DNA of 38,628 bases from Candidatus Polarisedimenticolia bacterium. Lineage in GTDB: Bacteria; Acidobacteriota; Polarisedimenticolia; Gp22-AA2; AA152. Position numbers and translations under genes: made by a program. Where the stretch lies: contig DASTZC010000019.1 in NCBI GenBank assembly GCA_035764505.1, forward strand, positions 1-38,628, written 5' to 3'. The notes below the pieces were generated by a model, which saw only the letters and a program-made list of their open reading frames with translations, had not been told where the DNA came from and ran no database searches. Below, one piece after another: positions 8,032 through 15,542 of this stretch (position 1 is its first letter; each line of letters starts with the position of its first letter).

Positions 8032-8070
8032 TATGAGGTTCCCCTTTATGGTGGGTTCGAGTCCCTCATA
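8032..8070 (+). promoter_or_regulatory. Hairpin in the leader of the first hsp20 gene
   Basis: TATGAGG (8032-8038) and CCTCATA (8064-8070) are perfectly complementary and enclose 25 bases. The enclosed CCCCTTT could pair imperfectly with the Shine-Dalgarno (aaggagg, about 8110-8116). The 3' half, GTGGGTTCGAGTCCCTC, resembles a tRNA T-arm. It could act as an RNA thermometer or other leader element, but this is inference from sequence complementarity alone. Confidence 0.35.
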
Positions 8071-8124
8071 CAAACCCCCGGACCACCGCATCGGTCCCGA
8101 ACCACAAGAAGGAGGTCCACCCTC

Positions 8125-8721
8125 ATGAGCTCACTCACTCCGTACGATCCATTCCGGCGTTCCATGTCTCGGTTCGACAGGGAGCTGCGCGACATGCAGA
8201 ACCGCTTTACCAGCCTGTTCCACCGCGTCCCGATGCGCGGCGACAGCGAAGAAGAGTCGGTGGCGACCGCTCAGTGGACGCCCCCGGTGGATATCGTCGA
8301 GGACGAAAGGGAATACTTGATCAAGGCGGATCTTCCCGAGATCCGCAAGGAAGACGTCAGAGTCACCGTTCAGGATGGGGTCTTGAGCATTTCGGGGGAG
8401 AGGAGGTTCGAGACGGAGGAGAAAGGGCGTCGCTTCCATCGGGTAGAGCGCGCCTTCGGGTCCTTCAACCGGACCTTCGTGGTGCCTACGGACGCCGACC
8501 CCGAGGAAGTCACGGCCGAGTTCACCGACGGCCTCTTGCAGGTGCATCTCCCCAAGAGCGAGCAGGCCAAGCCGCGCTCCATCGAGGTGAAAGTCGGCGC
8601 CGGAAGCTCGAGCTCGCGGGAGACGGGACGCTCCAGCGGCCTCTCCGATGAGCAGCGCAGCCGTGAGAAGCGCGGCAAGATGAGCGCGAGCGACGTCAGC
8701 GAGAGCCAGTCCACCCGCTAA
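8125..8721 (+). CDS. Small heat-shock protein, Hsp20/alpha-crystallin family (paralogue 1)
   Basis: 198 residues. The alpha-crystallin domain spans about 50-150 (WTPPVDIVEDEREYLIKADLPE, EDVRVTVQDGVLSISGER, then FHRVERAFGSFNRTF and ADPEEVTAEFTDGLLQVHLPKSE). These ATP-independent holdases bind unfolding proteins as cytoplasmic oligomers. The N-terminus MSSLTPYDPFRRSMSRFDRE resembles that of paralogue 2. A Ser/Arg-rich tail of about 45 residues follows the domain and is absent from paralogue 2. A strong Shine-Dalgarno (agaaggaggtcc) supports the start. The two paralogues are very similar through the core, implying a tandem duplication. Confidence 0.95.
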   Translation: MSSLTPYDPFRRSMSRFDRELRDMQNRFTSLFHRVPMRGDSEEESVATAQWTPPVDIVEDEREYLIKADLPEIRKEDVRVTVQDGVLSISGERRFETEEKGRRFHRVERAFGSFNRTFVVPTDADPEEVTAEFTDGLLQVHLPKSEQAKPRSIEVKVGAGSSSSRETGRSSGLSDEQRSREKRGKMSASDVSESQSTR

Positions 8722-9076
8722 GCAGCGCGCGACTGCCGGGAACCGGGAGCGGCCCGCGGCCCTTCGCCGGAAGCGATGCGCGGAACGGATGATTCCCGAG
8801 GTATTTGATCGTTCGTTCCGCGAGGCGCCCGGTTTCCGACAGTCGAGCATCTTCCTCCCTTCCGTCGCGTCGCAGGCCCATGCGAGAGTGGAAAAAACTT
8901 TCGTCCACGCACTCCGCAAGCGCAAGGATTGACGCGTTACCACCGCATGACTTACCCTGCCGGACGATTCCGCACTCCCCGCGCGTATCCGCGCCCCGGC
9001 CGCAAGTCGAATCCGCCTCGAAGATTCCACGATTGACCGCGTAAACCCGTCCTCGCGTCTCGCCGACTCGACGCTC
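8722..9076. other. Intergenic region between the two hsp20 genes
   Basis: I find no convincing gene here. Minus-strand frames (for example 8696-9193) encode Arg/Gly-rich products without family features and antisense to the hsp20 ends. The region is less GC-rich near 8800-8960, and its right end leads into the sigma-54 promoter at 9077. Upstream activator sites for a sigma-54 regulator would be expected here, but I could not identify a repeated binding motif. Confidence 0.5.
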
Positions 9077-9092
9077 TGGCACTCCTCTTGCT
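9077..9092 (+). promoter_or_regulatory. Sigma-54 (RpoN) promoter, -24/-12, for the second hsp20 gene
   Basis: TGGCACTCCTCTTGCT matches the RpoN consensus TGGCAC-N5-TTGCW. The invariant GG (9078-9079) and GC (9090-9091) are separated by exactly 10 bases. It lies 88 bases upstream of the hsp20 ATG at 9180. Two sigma-54 activators are encoded in this window. Confidence 0.8.
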
Positions 9093-9179
9093 GAACGAGG
9101 AGACGGACACTCAGGGCGGGCAGGCCAATCACCGGCCGGGACCCGAGGCTGCAGCACTTTCCGGAAAGGAGATCGCACC

Positions 9180-9662
9180 ATGCTTGGACTCACTCAGTAC
9201 GATCCGTTCCGCATGACACCGCCGCTGGATCCCTTCAAGGAGATGAGGGATATGCAGACGCGCTTCGCGACGCTGTTCAACCGCCTGCCGCTCAAGAAGG
9301 AGAACGGCAAGGAGGAGTTCCTCGGCGCGACGGAGTGGATGCCGCCGGTGGACATCGTCGAGGACGAGAAGGAGTATCTGATCAAGGCGGAGCTCCCCGA
9401 GATCCGCAAGGAAGATCTGAAAGTCACTGTTCAGGACGGGGTCCTGGCGTTGACGGGCGAGAGGAAGTTCGAGAAGGAGGAGAAGGGGAAGAAGTTCCAT
9501 CGGGTGGAGCGGGCTTTCGGCTGCTTCAACCGCACCTTCGAGCTGCCGATTGACGCGAACACCGTGAAGATCACCGCGGAGTTCAAGGACGGGCTGCTGA
9601 AGGTCCATCTCCCCAAGAGCGAGGACGCGAAGCCGCGCTCGGTCGACGTTAAGATTGGTTGA
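9180..9662 (+). CDS. Small heat-shock protein, Hsp20/alpha-crystallin family (paralogue 2)
   Basis: 160 residues, with the alpha-crystallin domain at about 53-158. It begins WMPPVDIVEDEKEYLIKAEL, contains FHRVERAFGCFNRTFELPID, and ends KVHLPKSEDAKPRSVDVKIG. It is close to paralogue 1 across the whole domain but lacks its Ser/Arg tail. It is more Lys-rich (EKEEKGKKF). Start: ATG with aaaggagatcg upstream. The sigma-54 promoter at 9077-9092 implies activator-dependent induction rather than simple heat-shock sigma control. That fits a two-component or envelope-stress input. Confidence 0.96.
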   Translation: MLGLTQYDPFRMTPPLDPFKEMRDMQTRFATLFNRLPLKKENGKEEFLGATEWMPPVDIVEDEKEYLIKAELPEIRKEDLKVTVQDGVLALTGERKFEKEEKGKKFHRVERAFGCFNRTFELPIDANTVKITAEFKDGLLKVHLPKSEDAKPRSVDVKIG

Positions 9663-9673
9663 GGTTGTCATGG

Positions 9674-9722
9674 GGCACCCTTGGACGCGACGGCTATGTA
9701 TCGGCCGCGCGTCAACGGCCGC
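9674..9722 (+). repeat. Palindromic hairpin repeat, copy 1
   Basis: The left arm contains TTGGACGCGACGGC and the right arm GCCGCGCGTCAACGG, around a 9-base AT-rich loop (tatgtatcg). The stem CGGC/GCCG plus ACGCG/CGCGT has a single bulged A. Copies 2 and 3 lie on the other side of the USP gene. Confidence 0.75.
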
Positions 9723-9733
9723 CGCGTGATCGG

Positions 9734-9744
9734 CAGGTAACCTG
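9734..9744. promoter_or_regulatory. Small palindrome upstream of the second USP gene
   Basis: CAGGTAACCTG is a perfect palindrome around a central A, 30 bases upstream of the ATG at 9774. It could be an operator half or whole site. No regulator is assigned. Confidence 0.25.
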
Positions 9745-9773
9745 TGAAGCGTGATCTCTGTTGAGAGGATTCC

Positions 9774-10259
9774 ATGCGACGCAAAGGGACTGGGAAGCAC
9801 GAAGGAAACAGTGATCGGCCCTCGATTCTGGCCGGCGTCGATTTCTCGGATGCGAGCCGCAAGGCGCTGGACCAGGCCCTGTCCCTTGCTCGGGAGCGTG
9901 AGGCCCACCTCCTCATCCTCCACGTCATCGACGGAGAGGGATTGAGAGAGACCGCTCCTTTGGCCGGCGTCTCCGAGGAGGTCCTGCAGGAGAGGCTGGA
10001 AAAGGAGCGGCGGCAAAGGGTCGAGGAGGTGGTGGCGGAAGCGCGGGGCAGGAATGGCGACGCCCCTTGCCAGGTCCGTATTGCATGGGGGCGCCCGTTC
10101 CAGGAGATCTTGAGGAGCGGCAGGGAGAATGCCGTCAACCTCATCGTCCTGGGCACGGCCGGGCGCTCGGCGGATTTGGAGCGGGCTCTATTCGGCAGCA
10201 CTGCGGAAAAAGTGCTGCGCGCCGCACCCTGCCCCGTCCTCTGCGTGCCGGCCGACTGA
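9774..10259 (+). CDS. Universal stress protein, UspA family (second copy)
   Basis: 161 residues. After a short basic lead, the fold begins PSILAGVDFSDASRKALDQALSLARE with the nucleotide-contacting Asp. It ends with the ATP-binding signature VLGTAGRSADLERALFGSTAEKVLRAAPCPVLCVPAD (G-2x-G-9x-G-S/T). It probably senses or stores ATP under stress. Start: ATG with gagaggattcc upstream. The gene follows the second hsp20 by 111 bases and is bracketed by hairpin repeats (copy 1 before, copies 2 and 3 after). Copies 2 and 3 may end its transcript. Confidence 0.93.
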   Translation: MRRKGTGKHEGNSDRPSILAGVDFSDASRKALDQALSLAREREAHLLILHVIDGEGLRETAPLAGVSEEVLQERLEKERRQRVEEVVAEARGRNGDAPCQVRIAWGRPFQEILRSGRENAVNLIVLGTAGRSADLERALFGSTAEKVLRAAPCPVLCVPAD

Positions 10260-10280
10260 GCGTTATCTGAGACCCGGCAG

Positions 10281-10328
10281 GGGCACCGTTGACGCGACGG
10301 CAAAAGCGGCCGCGCGTCAACGGCCGCC
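10281..10328 (+). repeat. Palindromic hairpin repeat, copy 2
   Basis: The best-preserved copy. CCGTTGACGCG pairs perfectly with CGCGTCAACGG, and after a bulged A the stem continues CGGC/GCCG around the loop aaaagcg. That is about 15 base pairs in total. It lies between the convergent USP and exopeptidase genes. Confidence 0.8.
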
Positions 10329-10366
10329 TCTCTGGGAAGCAGATAGCCTGGACGGCTCAGTCGGCC

Positions 10367-10415
10367 CGGCATTGGACGCGACGGCAAAAAAGCGCCGCGC
10401 GTCAACGGGTGCCCT
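10367..10415 (+). repeat. Palindromic hairpin repeat, copy 3
   Basis: ATTGGACGCGACGGC, loop aaaaaagc, then GCCGCGCGTCAACGGGTGCCC. It has the same bulged A and the same TTGG variant as copy 1. It ends at the stop codon of the minus-strand exopeptidase gene. It could serve as a bidirectional terminator together with copy 2. Confidence 0.78.
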
Positions 10416-13400
10416 TATTCCACCCAACGCGCAATGAATAAGTTGGTCTGGTGGGAGTTGGGGTCGGCGCGGTTAGAAGCCCAGACGATCCAGCTCCCGT
10501 CCGGACTGAAGTGTGGAAAGCCATCGAAGCCGGGGCTGAAGGTGATCTGCTCCGGCTCCCCTCCATCTCTTCCCATCAGGTAGAGCTCGAACTCGCGCCC
10601 GTCATCGCTTCCGGCGTTCGAAGCGTACAGGATGCGGCTGCCGTCCGCCGTGAAGGTGGGACAGAAGTTGGCCGCGCCGTTCGACGTGAGGCGGTGGATT
10701 CCCGTACCATCCGCCTTCATGCGGTAGATCTCGAGCGAGTGCGGTCGAATCAGCCCCTTCGAGAGCAGCGACTGGTACTCCGTCAGCTCCTCCCCCTCGG
10801 GGCGGCTGGCGCGCCAGACAATCTCGGAGCAATCGGGACTGAAAAAGGCGCCGCCGTCATAGCCGGTCTGGTTCGTGAGGCGGCGTACCGTTCCTTCCTC
10901 GTCCATCAGGTAGAGATCGAGGTCGCCGTCGCGCACGGAGGTGAAGACCATCTTGCCGCCACGCGGGCACCAGGTCATCTCGGCATCGTAGCCCGGCGTC
11001 GTCGTGAGCCGGCGCGTTTCCGTTCCGTCCGGCAGCGCCTCGACGATGTCGAAGCTGTCGTACAGCGCCCAGACGTAGCCCTTCGAGAAATCGGGCCTCG
11101 GCGGGCAGGCCGGCCCCGCGCCTTCGGTAGTTGCGTAGACGATGCGGTCGGCTTCGGGGTAGTCGAAGTAGCCGCAGGTCGTGCGCCCCTTGCCGCTGGA
11201 GACGCGCTTCACGTTGCCCGTCGCCAGGTCGAGGAGGTATTCCTGATCGCATTCGGCGCCCGGGACGGTCGCCTGGAAGATCAGGCGCTTGCCGTCGGGG
11301 CTGAAGTAGCCTTCCGCGTTCTCTCCGCCGAAGGTGAGCTGGCGGATCTCCTTGAAGTGGGTCTCTCGGGCGATCGGCTTGTTGAACGGCTTGCCGGCGC
11401 CGATGGCGAAGTCTTTTCCGGGGCGCTCCTTGTAGTAGGGATCGACACCCTTGCGCTCGGGCGGCGCCGGAGCTGCACCGACGGCGGCCGGATCGGTCTT
11501 CGCGGGAGACGCCGCGGAAGGCGCACCCGGCGTCGCTGGCTGCGAAGCGACGCTCGGCGAAGGAGAGGGGGGTTCCTTCGAGAGCGTCGCGCGATCTCCG
11601 AGCGTGGCATGCAGCACGAGCCGGCGATCCTGACGCATGACGGCAACATCGACCGTTTCTCCCGGCTTGTGGTCCTGCAGCGCGTACGTCATGTCGTAGA
11701 GGTTCTCGATGCGCGTCCCGGCCATCTCGACGATCCGGTCGCTGCCGCGGATTCCCGCAAGGTCCGCCGGGCCTCCCTTGCGGACGTCCGACAGGAGGAC
11801 GCCGCCCGATGCCGATTCCATCGCCCGATAGTCGGGGATCGTCCCCAGGTAGGCGCCATACCCGCGGCTGTCGCCGGCCATCGCCGGCCCCGCGCTGGTG
11901 CGCACATAGGTCAGCCGGGCGGGTGCCTCCATGACACGCTCCAGGACCGCGGCTGCGAAGCGCTCCACCACCGCGGCTCCCTGGGAGTTGGTTGTCTTGG
12001 GATCGTCCTCGGGCGTGTGATACTCCTGGTGCGATCCGGTGAAGAGATGGATCACCGGGATCCCGGACGCGTAGAAGCTGGTCTGGTCGGATGGGCCGTA
12101 GCCGTCGCCGCTGCTGCTCACCTTCAACCCCGGGACCTCGGTCGAGGCTTCCTCCAGGATGGCGCGCCACTCGGGAGCGGTCTCTGCCCCGAGCGCCACG
12201 AGCGCGCCGTCCCTCAGACGGCCCACCATGTCCAGGTTGATCATCGCCGCGATCCCGGCGAGATTGATCGGGGGCTTCTGCACGAATTGGGAGGATCCGG
12301 CAAGGCCAACCTCCTCGCCGGAAAAGAGAACCACCATCAGCGCCCGACGGCTCTGCGATTCCTTCAGCTCCCCTTGCAGCAGCCGCGCGATCTGGATTGC
12401 CGCGACGGTGCCGGAGGCGTTGTCGTCGGCGCCGTTGTGGATGGCGTGCTCGTTGGGCCGCATCGATCCTTGCCCGCCGTAGCCGAGATGGTCGTAGTGC
12501 GCCCCAACGACCACCGTCTCGCCCGCCAGGGCGCCGCGCCCCGGCATCATTCCCCCCAGGTTCCAGGCGTCGGCATAGACGGCCGTCAACCCGATCTCGC
12601 CGCTGACGGTGACCCCGATCTTCTCCCGGGATCGGGGCGTCAGATCGCTATCCACGTCCTTCTGGAACTTCGCCAGGTCGATTCCGGCCCCGCGCAGCCA
12701 GTTCTGTGCCACCGACGTCCTGACCTGCAGGACCGGCAGGCCCGCCGGGCTTTCGGGCCCGTCATTGGCAAGCGCGGGCACCTTGTCCTTCTCCTCGTCC
12801 TGCAGAGGGCCCGTGGTGAAGATCACGGCCGCGGCGCCGCGCTCGCGTGCCTGCAGCACCTTGTAGCGCATTCCGGAAAAGCGGCTGGGCTTCTTGCCGT
12901 CGAAGGGCGAAGCATCATCCTTCTCCTGCGGCTCGTAGCGCAGCATGAGGACGACCTTCCCCTTGAGATCCATCCCCTCCATCTCGCGATAGCCGATGGA
13001 TGGCGCCTCGATACCGTAACCCACGAAGGCCAGCTCGCCCGAGAAAGCGCCCGGGCTCGAGAAGCCGAGCGGCGTCCAGGCCTCCCGCGCCATTCCCTCC
13101 AGCCGGTTGTTTCCCGCCAGCTTGACGCCCACCTTCACCTTGAAGGGCTGGCGGTAGGAATCTCCAAAGGCCGGCTTGAGGCCTCCCTTGCGCAGCTCGG
13201 CCTCGATCCAGTCGGCCGCCTTGCGGATTCCTTGAGTCTCCAGCCCTCTCCCCTCCATCGCGTCCGAAGCGAGCGTGTCCACGCCGCGCTGAAAATCGTG
13301 GGCGAGCTCCGTGGCCGAGGGCGTATCACCGGTAGTGGATGACTTGGCCCACAATCGAGAGGCGACCGGGGCGGCGGCCGCCAGGATGGCGATGCAGACC

Positions 13401-13444
13401 GCACCAGCCGTCACGAGGGACACGGGAAGTGCTCTTCGAGTCAT
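10415..13444 (-). CDS. Secreted M28 metallo-exopeptidase fused to PDZ and PD40/TolB-like beta-propeller domains
   Basis: 1009 residues. A signal peptide opens it (MTRRALPVSLVTAGAVCIAILAAAAP). A PA-like insert is followed by an M28 zinc peptidase domain (about 275-520) with metal ligands H316 (AHYDHLG), D340 (NGADDNASG) and E377/E378 (FSGEEVGLAGS). Next come a PDZ domain (about 535-612; ADLAGIRGSDRIVEMAGTRI) and a Pro/Ala linker (about 615-665). The C-terminal propeller (about 690-1009) has repeated FSPDGK/SPDGSWIVWASN blades. Family knowledge: M28 enzymes release N-terminal residues using two zinc ions. The propeller and PDZ domains probably bind the substrate peptide in the periplasm. A longer frame reaches 13624, but the ATG at 13444 has a GGAG site and opens a good signal peptide. 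Confidence 0.92.
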   Translation of the reverse strand: MTRRALPVSLVTAGAVCIAILAAAAPVASRLWAKSSTTGDTPSATELAHDFQRGVDTLASDAMEGRGLETQGIRKAADWIEAELRKGGLKPAFGDSYRQPFKVKVGVKLAGNNRLEGMAREAWTPLGFSSPGAFSGELAFVGYGIEAPSIGYREMEGMDLKGKVVLMLRYEPQEKDDASPFDGKKPSRFSGMRYKVLQARERGAAAVIFTTGPLQDEEKDKVPALANDGPESPAGLPVLQVRTSVAQNWLRGAGIDLAKFQKDVDSDLTPRSREKIGVTVSGEIGLTAVYADAWNLGGMMPGRGALAGETVVVGAHYDHLGYGGQGSMRPNEHAIHNGADDNASGTVAAIQIARLLQGELKESQSRRALMVVLFSGEEVGLAGSSQFVQKPPINLAGIAAMINLDMVGRLRDGALVALGAETAPEWRAILEEASTEVPGLKVSSSGDGYGPSDQTSFYASGIPVIHLFTGSHQEYHTPEDDPKTTNSQGAAVVERFAAAVLERVMEAPARLTYVRTSAGPAMAGDSRGYGAYLGTIPDYRAMESASGGVLLSDVRKGGPADLAGIRGSDRIVEMAGTRIENLYDMTYALQDHKPGETVDVAVMRQDRRLVLHATLGDRATLSKEPPSPSPSVASQPATPGAPSAASPAKTDPAAVGAAPAPPERKGVDPYYKERPGKDFAIGAGKPFNKPIARETHFKEIRQLTFGGENAEGYFSPDGKRLIFQATVPGAECDQEYLLDLATGNVKRVSSGKGRTTCGYFDYPEADRIVYATTEGAGPACPPRPDFSKGYVWALYDSFDIVEALPDGTETRRLTTTPGYDAEMTWCPRGGKMVFTSVRDGDLDLYLMDEEGTVRRLTNQTGYDGGAFFSPDCSEIVWRASRPEGEELTEYQSLLSKGLIRPHSLEIYRMKADGTGIHRLTSNGAANFCPTFTADGSRILYASNAGSDDGREFELYLMGRDGGEPEQITFSPGFDGFPHFSPDGSWIVWASNRADPNSHQTNLFIARWVE

Positions 13445-13509
13445 GGAGTCTCCGTCGAGGTCCTGGGTAATGCGGCAGAGACTAGCGCGCGCGGCGGGCG
13501 TCGTCAAAT

Positions 13510-13814
13510 ATGCCGTTCTCAATGGTTTCACCGGAAATCCAATCTTTTTTCCCGAATCGTAGAGGCACGGGCGTAGAGTTCCGCCACTCCGGTGTTCGAC
13601 GGTGCACCCGGACCTATGGTTCACCCGCCTGCAGCGGCGGCGAGCTCTGGAAGCTGTCCACCTCCACAGATGTGTCGCACCTGGTGCCTGGCGATCTGGT
13701 GCAGTTCGCTACGGGTGGGTCGCAGGGCAGGATGTATGAGGTCGAAGCGGCCTCCAGATCGACGCCGACTTCGACGGGATCGGCAATGCCTGCGAATTCC
13801 TGGGCATCCCCTGA
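13510..13814 (+). pseudogene. Remnant of a secreted protein ending in a thrombospondin type-3-like repeat
   Basis: The frame ending with TGA at 13812-13814 encodes QIDADFDGIGNACEFLGIP, a typical calcium-binding type-3 repeat (DxDxDGxGxxC). Upstream, another frame gives a plausible secreted-protein segment (STSTDVSHLVPGDLVQFA). The two are separated by a stop at 13737-13739, so at least one frameshift divides them. No start or signal peptide survives. The left boundary is uncertain. The only other content of 13445-13857 is the presumed promoter of the exopeptidase gene. Confidence 0.45.
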
Positions 13815-13857
13815 TGATGCAGCCCGACGCAGAGGTGGGAGCGGAGGCGCGCCTCGC

Positions 13858-15396
13858 TCAGCTGGCCAGCAGTGCCAGCTGGTGCTCCTGGGTGTCCGGG
13901 GTGAAGCGGGAGAGGGCCGGCACCACCACGTTGCGCGTGTAGCTGATGTAGTGATGCCCCGCGGCCGCCTGGGCAACGGCGCGGCCGAGCTTCTCGGGGC
14001 AGTTGCGCATGACCCACTGGATATAGCGCCAGTAGGCACCACGGTATCGCCCGGTGAATCCCTGTCCCCATAGAGCGCGAATCCCCGACAGCAGATCCCG
14101 GCGCCCAAGCGGACGCACGGATCCGATGGCAGGCTTCCAGCGCATCAGGTTCTCGCGGCAGCGCTGGAAGTAGATCTCCGGGTGATAGACCGTCTCGAGA
14201 ACGCGGCGATAGCCTGAGAGCATCTGCCCCACCGGCATGCGCGTCACCACATTGGTCAGGCCGAACTGATCCCCGACCAGTTCCGGCCGCAGCCTCCCTT
14301 CCTTTTCCAGCCTTTCGTACAGCGGCGTGTGCGGCAGCGCGCTCAGGACGCCCACCATGGCGTAGGGGATGGCGGCGTTCTGGATGAACTGGATCATCTG
14401 GTCGAAGCTGTCGGGGCCGTCGTTGTCGAAGCCCAGGATGAAGCCGGCCCAGACGTCCAGTCCGCGGTCCAGCAGCGAATGGACCTGCTCCACCAGGTCG
14501 CGCCTCAGGTTCTGGAGCTTGTGCGTCTCCTTGAGCGCTTCGGGGGAGGGAGTTTCGATTCCCATGAACACGGCGGTGAAGCCGGCCCGGGTCATCATGT
14601 CGACCAACGGCAGATCATCGGCCAGGTTGACCGAGGCCTCGGTGTAGAACTCCAGAGGAGGCCGGGTGCGATCCCGCCAGGCGGCGACCTCGGGCAGCAG
14701 CTCCTTCACCAGCTTCTTGTTGCCGATGAAGTTGTCGTCCACGAAGAAGACGTCGCCGGCGAAACCGGTCTGGCGAATCGCCTCCAGCTCGGCGATCACC
14801 TGCGCTGGACTCTTGGTCCGCGGCTTGCGCCCGTACATCACGATAATGTCGCAGAACTCGCAGCTGAACGGGCACCCGCGCGAGTACTGCAGCGACATCT
14901 GGTGGTAGGCGCCGGGCTTGAGCAGGTCGTAGCGCGGCAGGGGAGAGCTCATCATGTCGGGCTTGCCCGTCTCCTGGTACCGTGGCTTCGCCCGGCCCGC
15001 CTCCAGGTCAGCGGCCAGGGTTGGCACCATCTCCTCCCCTTCGCCGACGAACACATGATCGGCGTCCTGCAATTCGTCCGGGACGGCCGTGGCGTAGGGC
15101 CCGCCCACCACCGTGCGCACGCCCAGCTTGCGGCAGCGCTTGAGCACCTCGTGCAGCGACGGGCGCTGCACCAGCATCCCGGTGAGCATGACCACATCGG
15201 CCCATTTCAGATCCTCGTCGTGCAGCGGCTGGGCGTCCAGATCGACAAGGCGCAGCTCCCAGCTCTTCGGCAGCAATGCGGCGACGGTGATCAGACCAAG
15301 GGGTGGAAGGATGCTGCGGCGCCTCGCGAAGGAGAGAGCGTAGCGGCCGCTCCAGTACGAATCGGGGAAGGCGGGATTGACCAGCAGGGCTCTCAT
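13858..15396 (-). CDS. B12-binding-domain radical SAM protein
   Basis: 512 residues. An N-terminal cobalamin-binding-like domain (about 1-135; MRALLVNPAFPDSYWSGRYAL, VVGGPYATAVPDEL, FVGEGEE) is followed by the radical SAM barrel. The 4Fe-4S motif is C175-x3-C179-x2-C182 in SRGCPFSCEFCD. GIETPS and a C-terminal helical extension of the DUF4070 type follow. Members use a 5'-deoxyadenosyl radical, often with B12, to methylate or rearrange lipids and natural products. Hopanoid and bacteriochlorophyll enzymes belong to the wider family, but the substrate here is unknown. The ATG at 15396 (GAGG five bases upstream) is preferred over the GTG at 15402. Confidence 0.92.
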   Translation of the reverse strand: MRALLVNPAFPDSYWSGRYALSFARRRSILPPLGLITVAALLPKSWELRLVDLDAQPLHDEDLKWADVVMLTGMLVQRPSLHEVLKRCRKLGVRTVVGGPYATAVPDELQDADHVFVGEGEEMVPTLAADLEAGRAKPRYQETGKPDMMSSPLPRYDLLKPGAYHQMSLQYSRGCPFSCEFCDIIVMYGRKPRTKSPAQVIAELEAIRQTGFAGDVFFVDDNFIGNKKLVKELLPEVAAWRDRTRPPLEFYTEASVNLADDLPLVDMMTRAGFTAVFMGIETPSPEALKETHKLQNLRRDLVEQVHSLLDRGLDVWAGFILGFDNDGPDSFDQMIQFIQNAAIPYAMVGVLSALPHTPLYERLEKEGRLRPELVGDQFGLTNVVTRMPVGQMLSGYRRVLETVYHPEIYFQRCRENLMRWKPAIGSVRPLGRRDLLSGIRALWGQGFTGRYRGAYWRYIQWVMRNCPEKLGRAVAQAAAGHHYISYTRNVVVPALSRFTPDTQEHQLALLAS

Positions 15397-15542
15397 ACGC
15401 ACCTCGCGGCTTTTGAGTCCGGCGGCTTGCCGGAGTCTAGCACAGAATGCTGAGAGGGGTGCGCACTCAGGCTTGCGTAACTATATCCCGGGAAAGGGGA
15501 TTCGGCGACAATCGGTGCGACTGGATCGGGGAACCCCCGTCT

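Noticed and set aside
8020-8075. Possible tRNA gene (T-arm-like GGGTTCGAGTCCC)
   Set aside because: There is no D-arm, anticodon arm or matching acceptor stem at tRNA spacing. The 7-bp stem encloses only 25 bases.
9674-10415. CRISPR array
   Set aside because: Only three hairpin units exist, with a complete gene between copies 1 and 2, and no regular spacers or cas genes.
10451-13342. A 963-codon open frame on the plus strand
   Set aside because: It is exactly antisense to the exopeptidase gene, has an Arg/Val/Gly-rich shadow composition and contains no domain. The minus strand shows a signal peptide, zinc ligands and propeller repeats.
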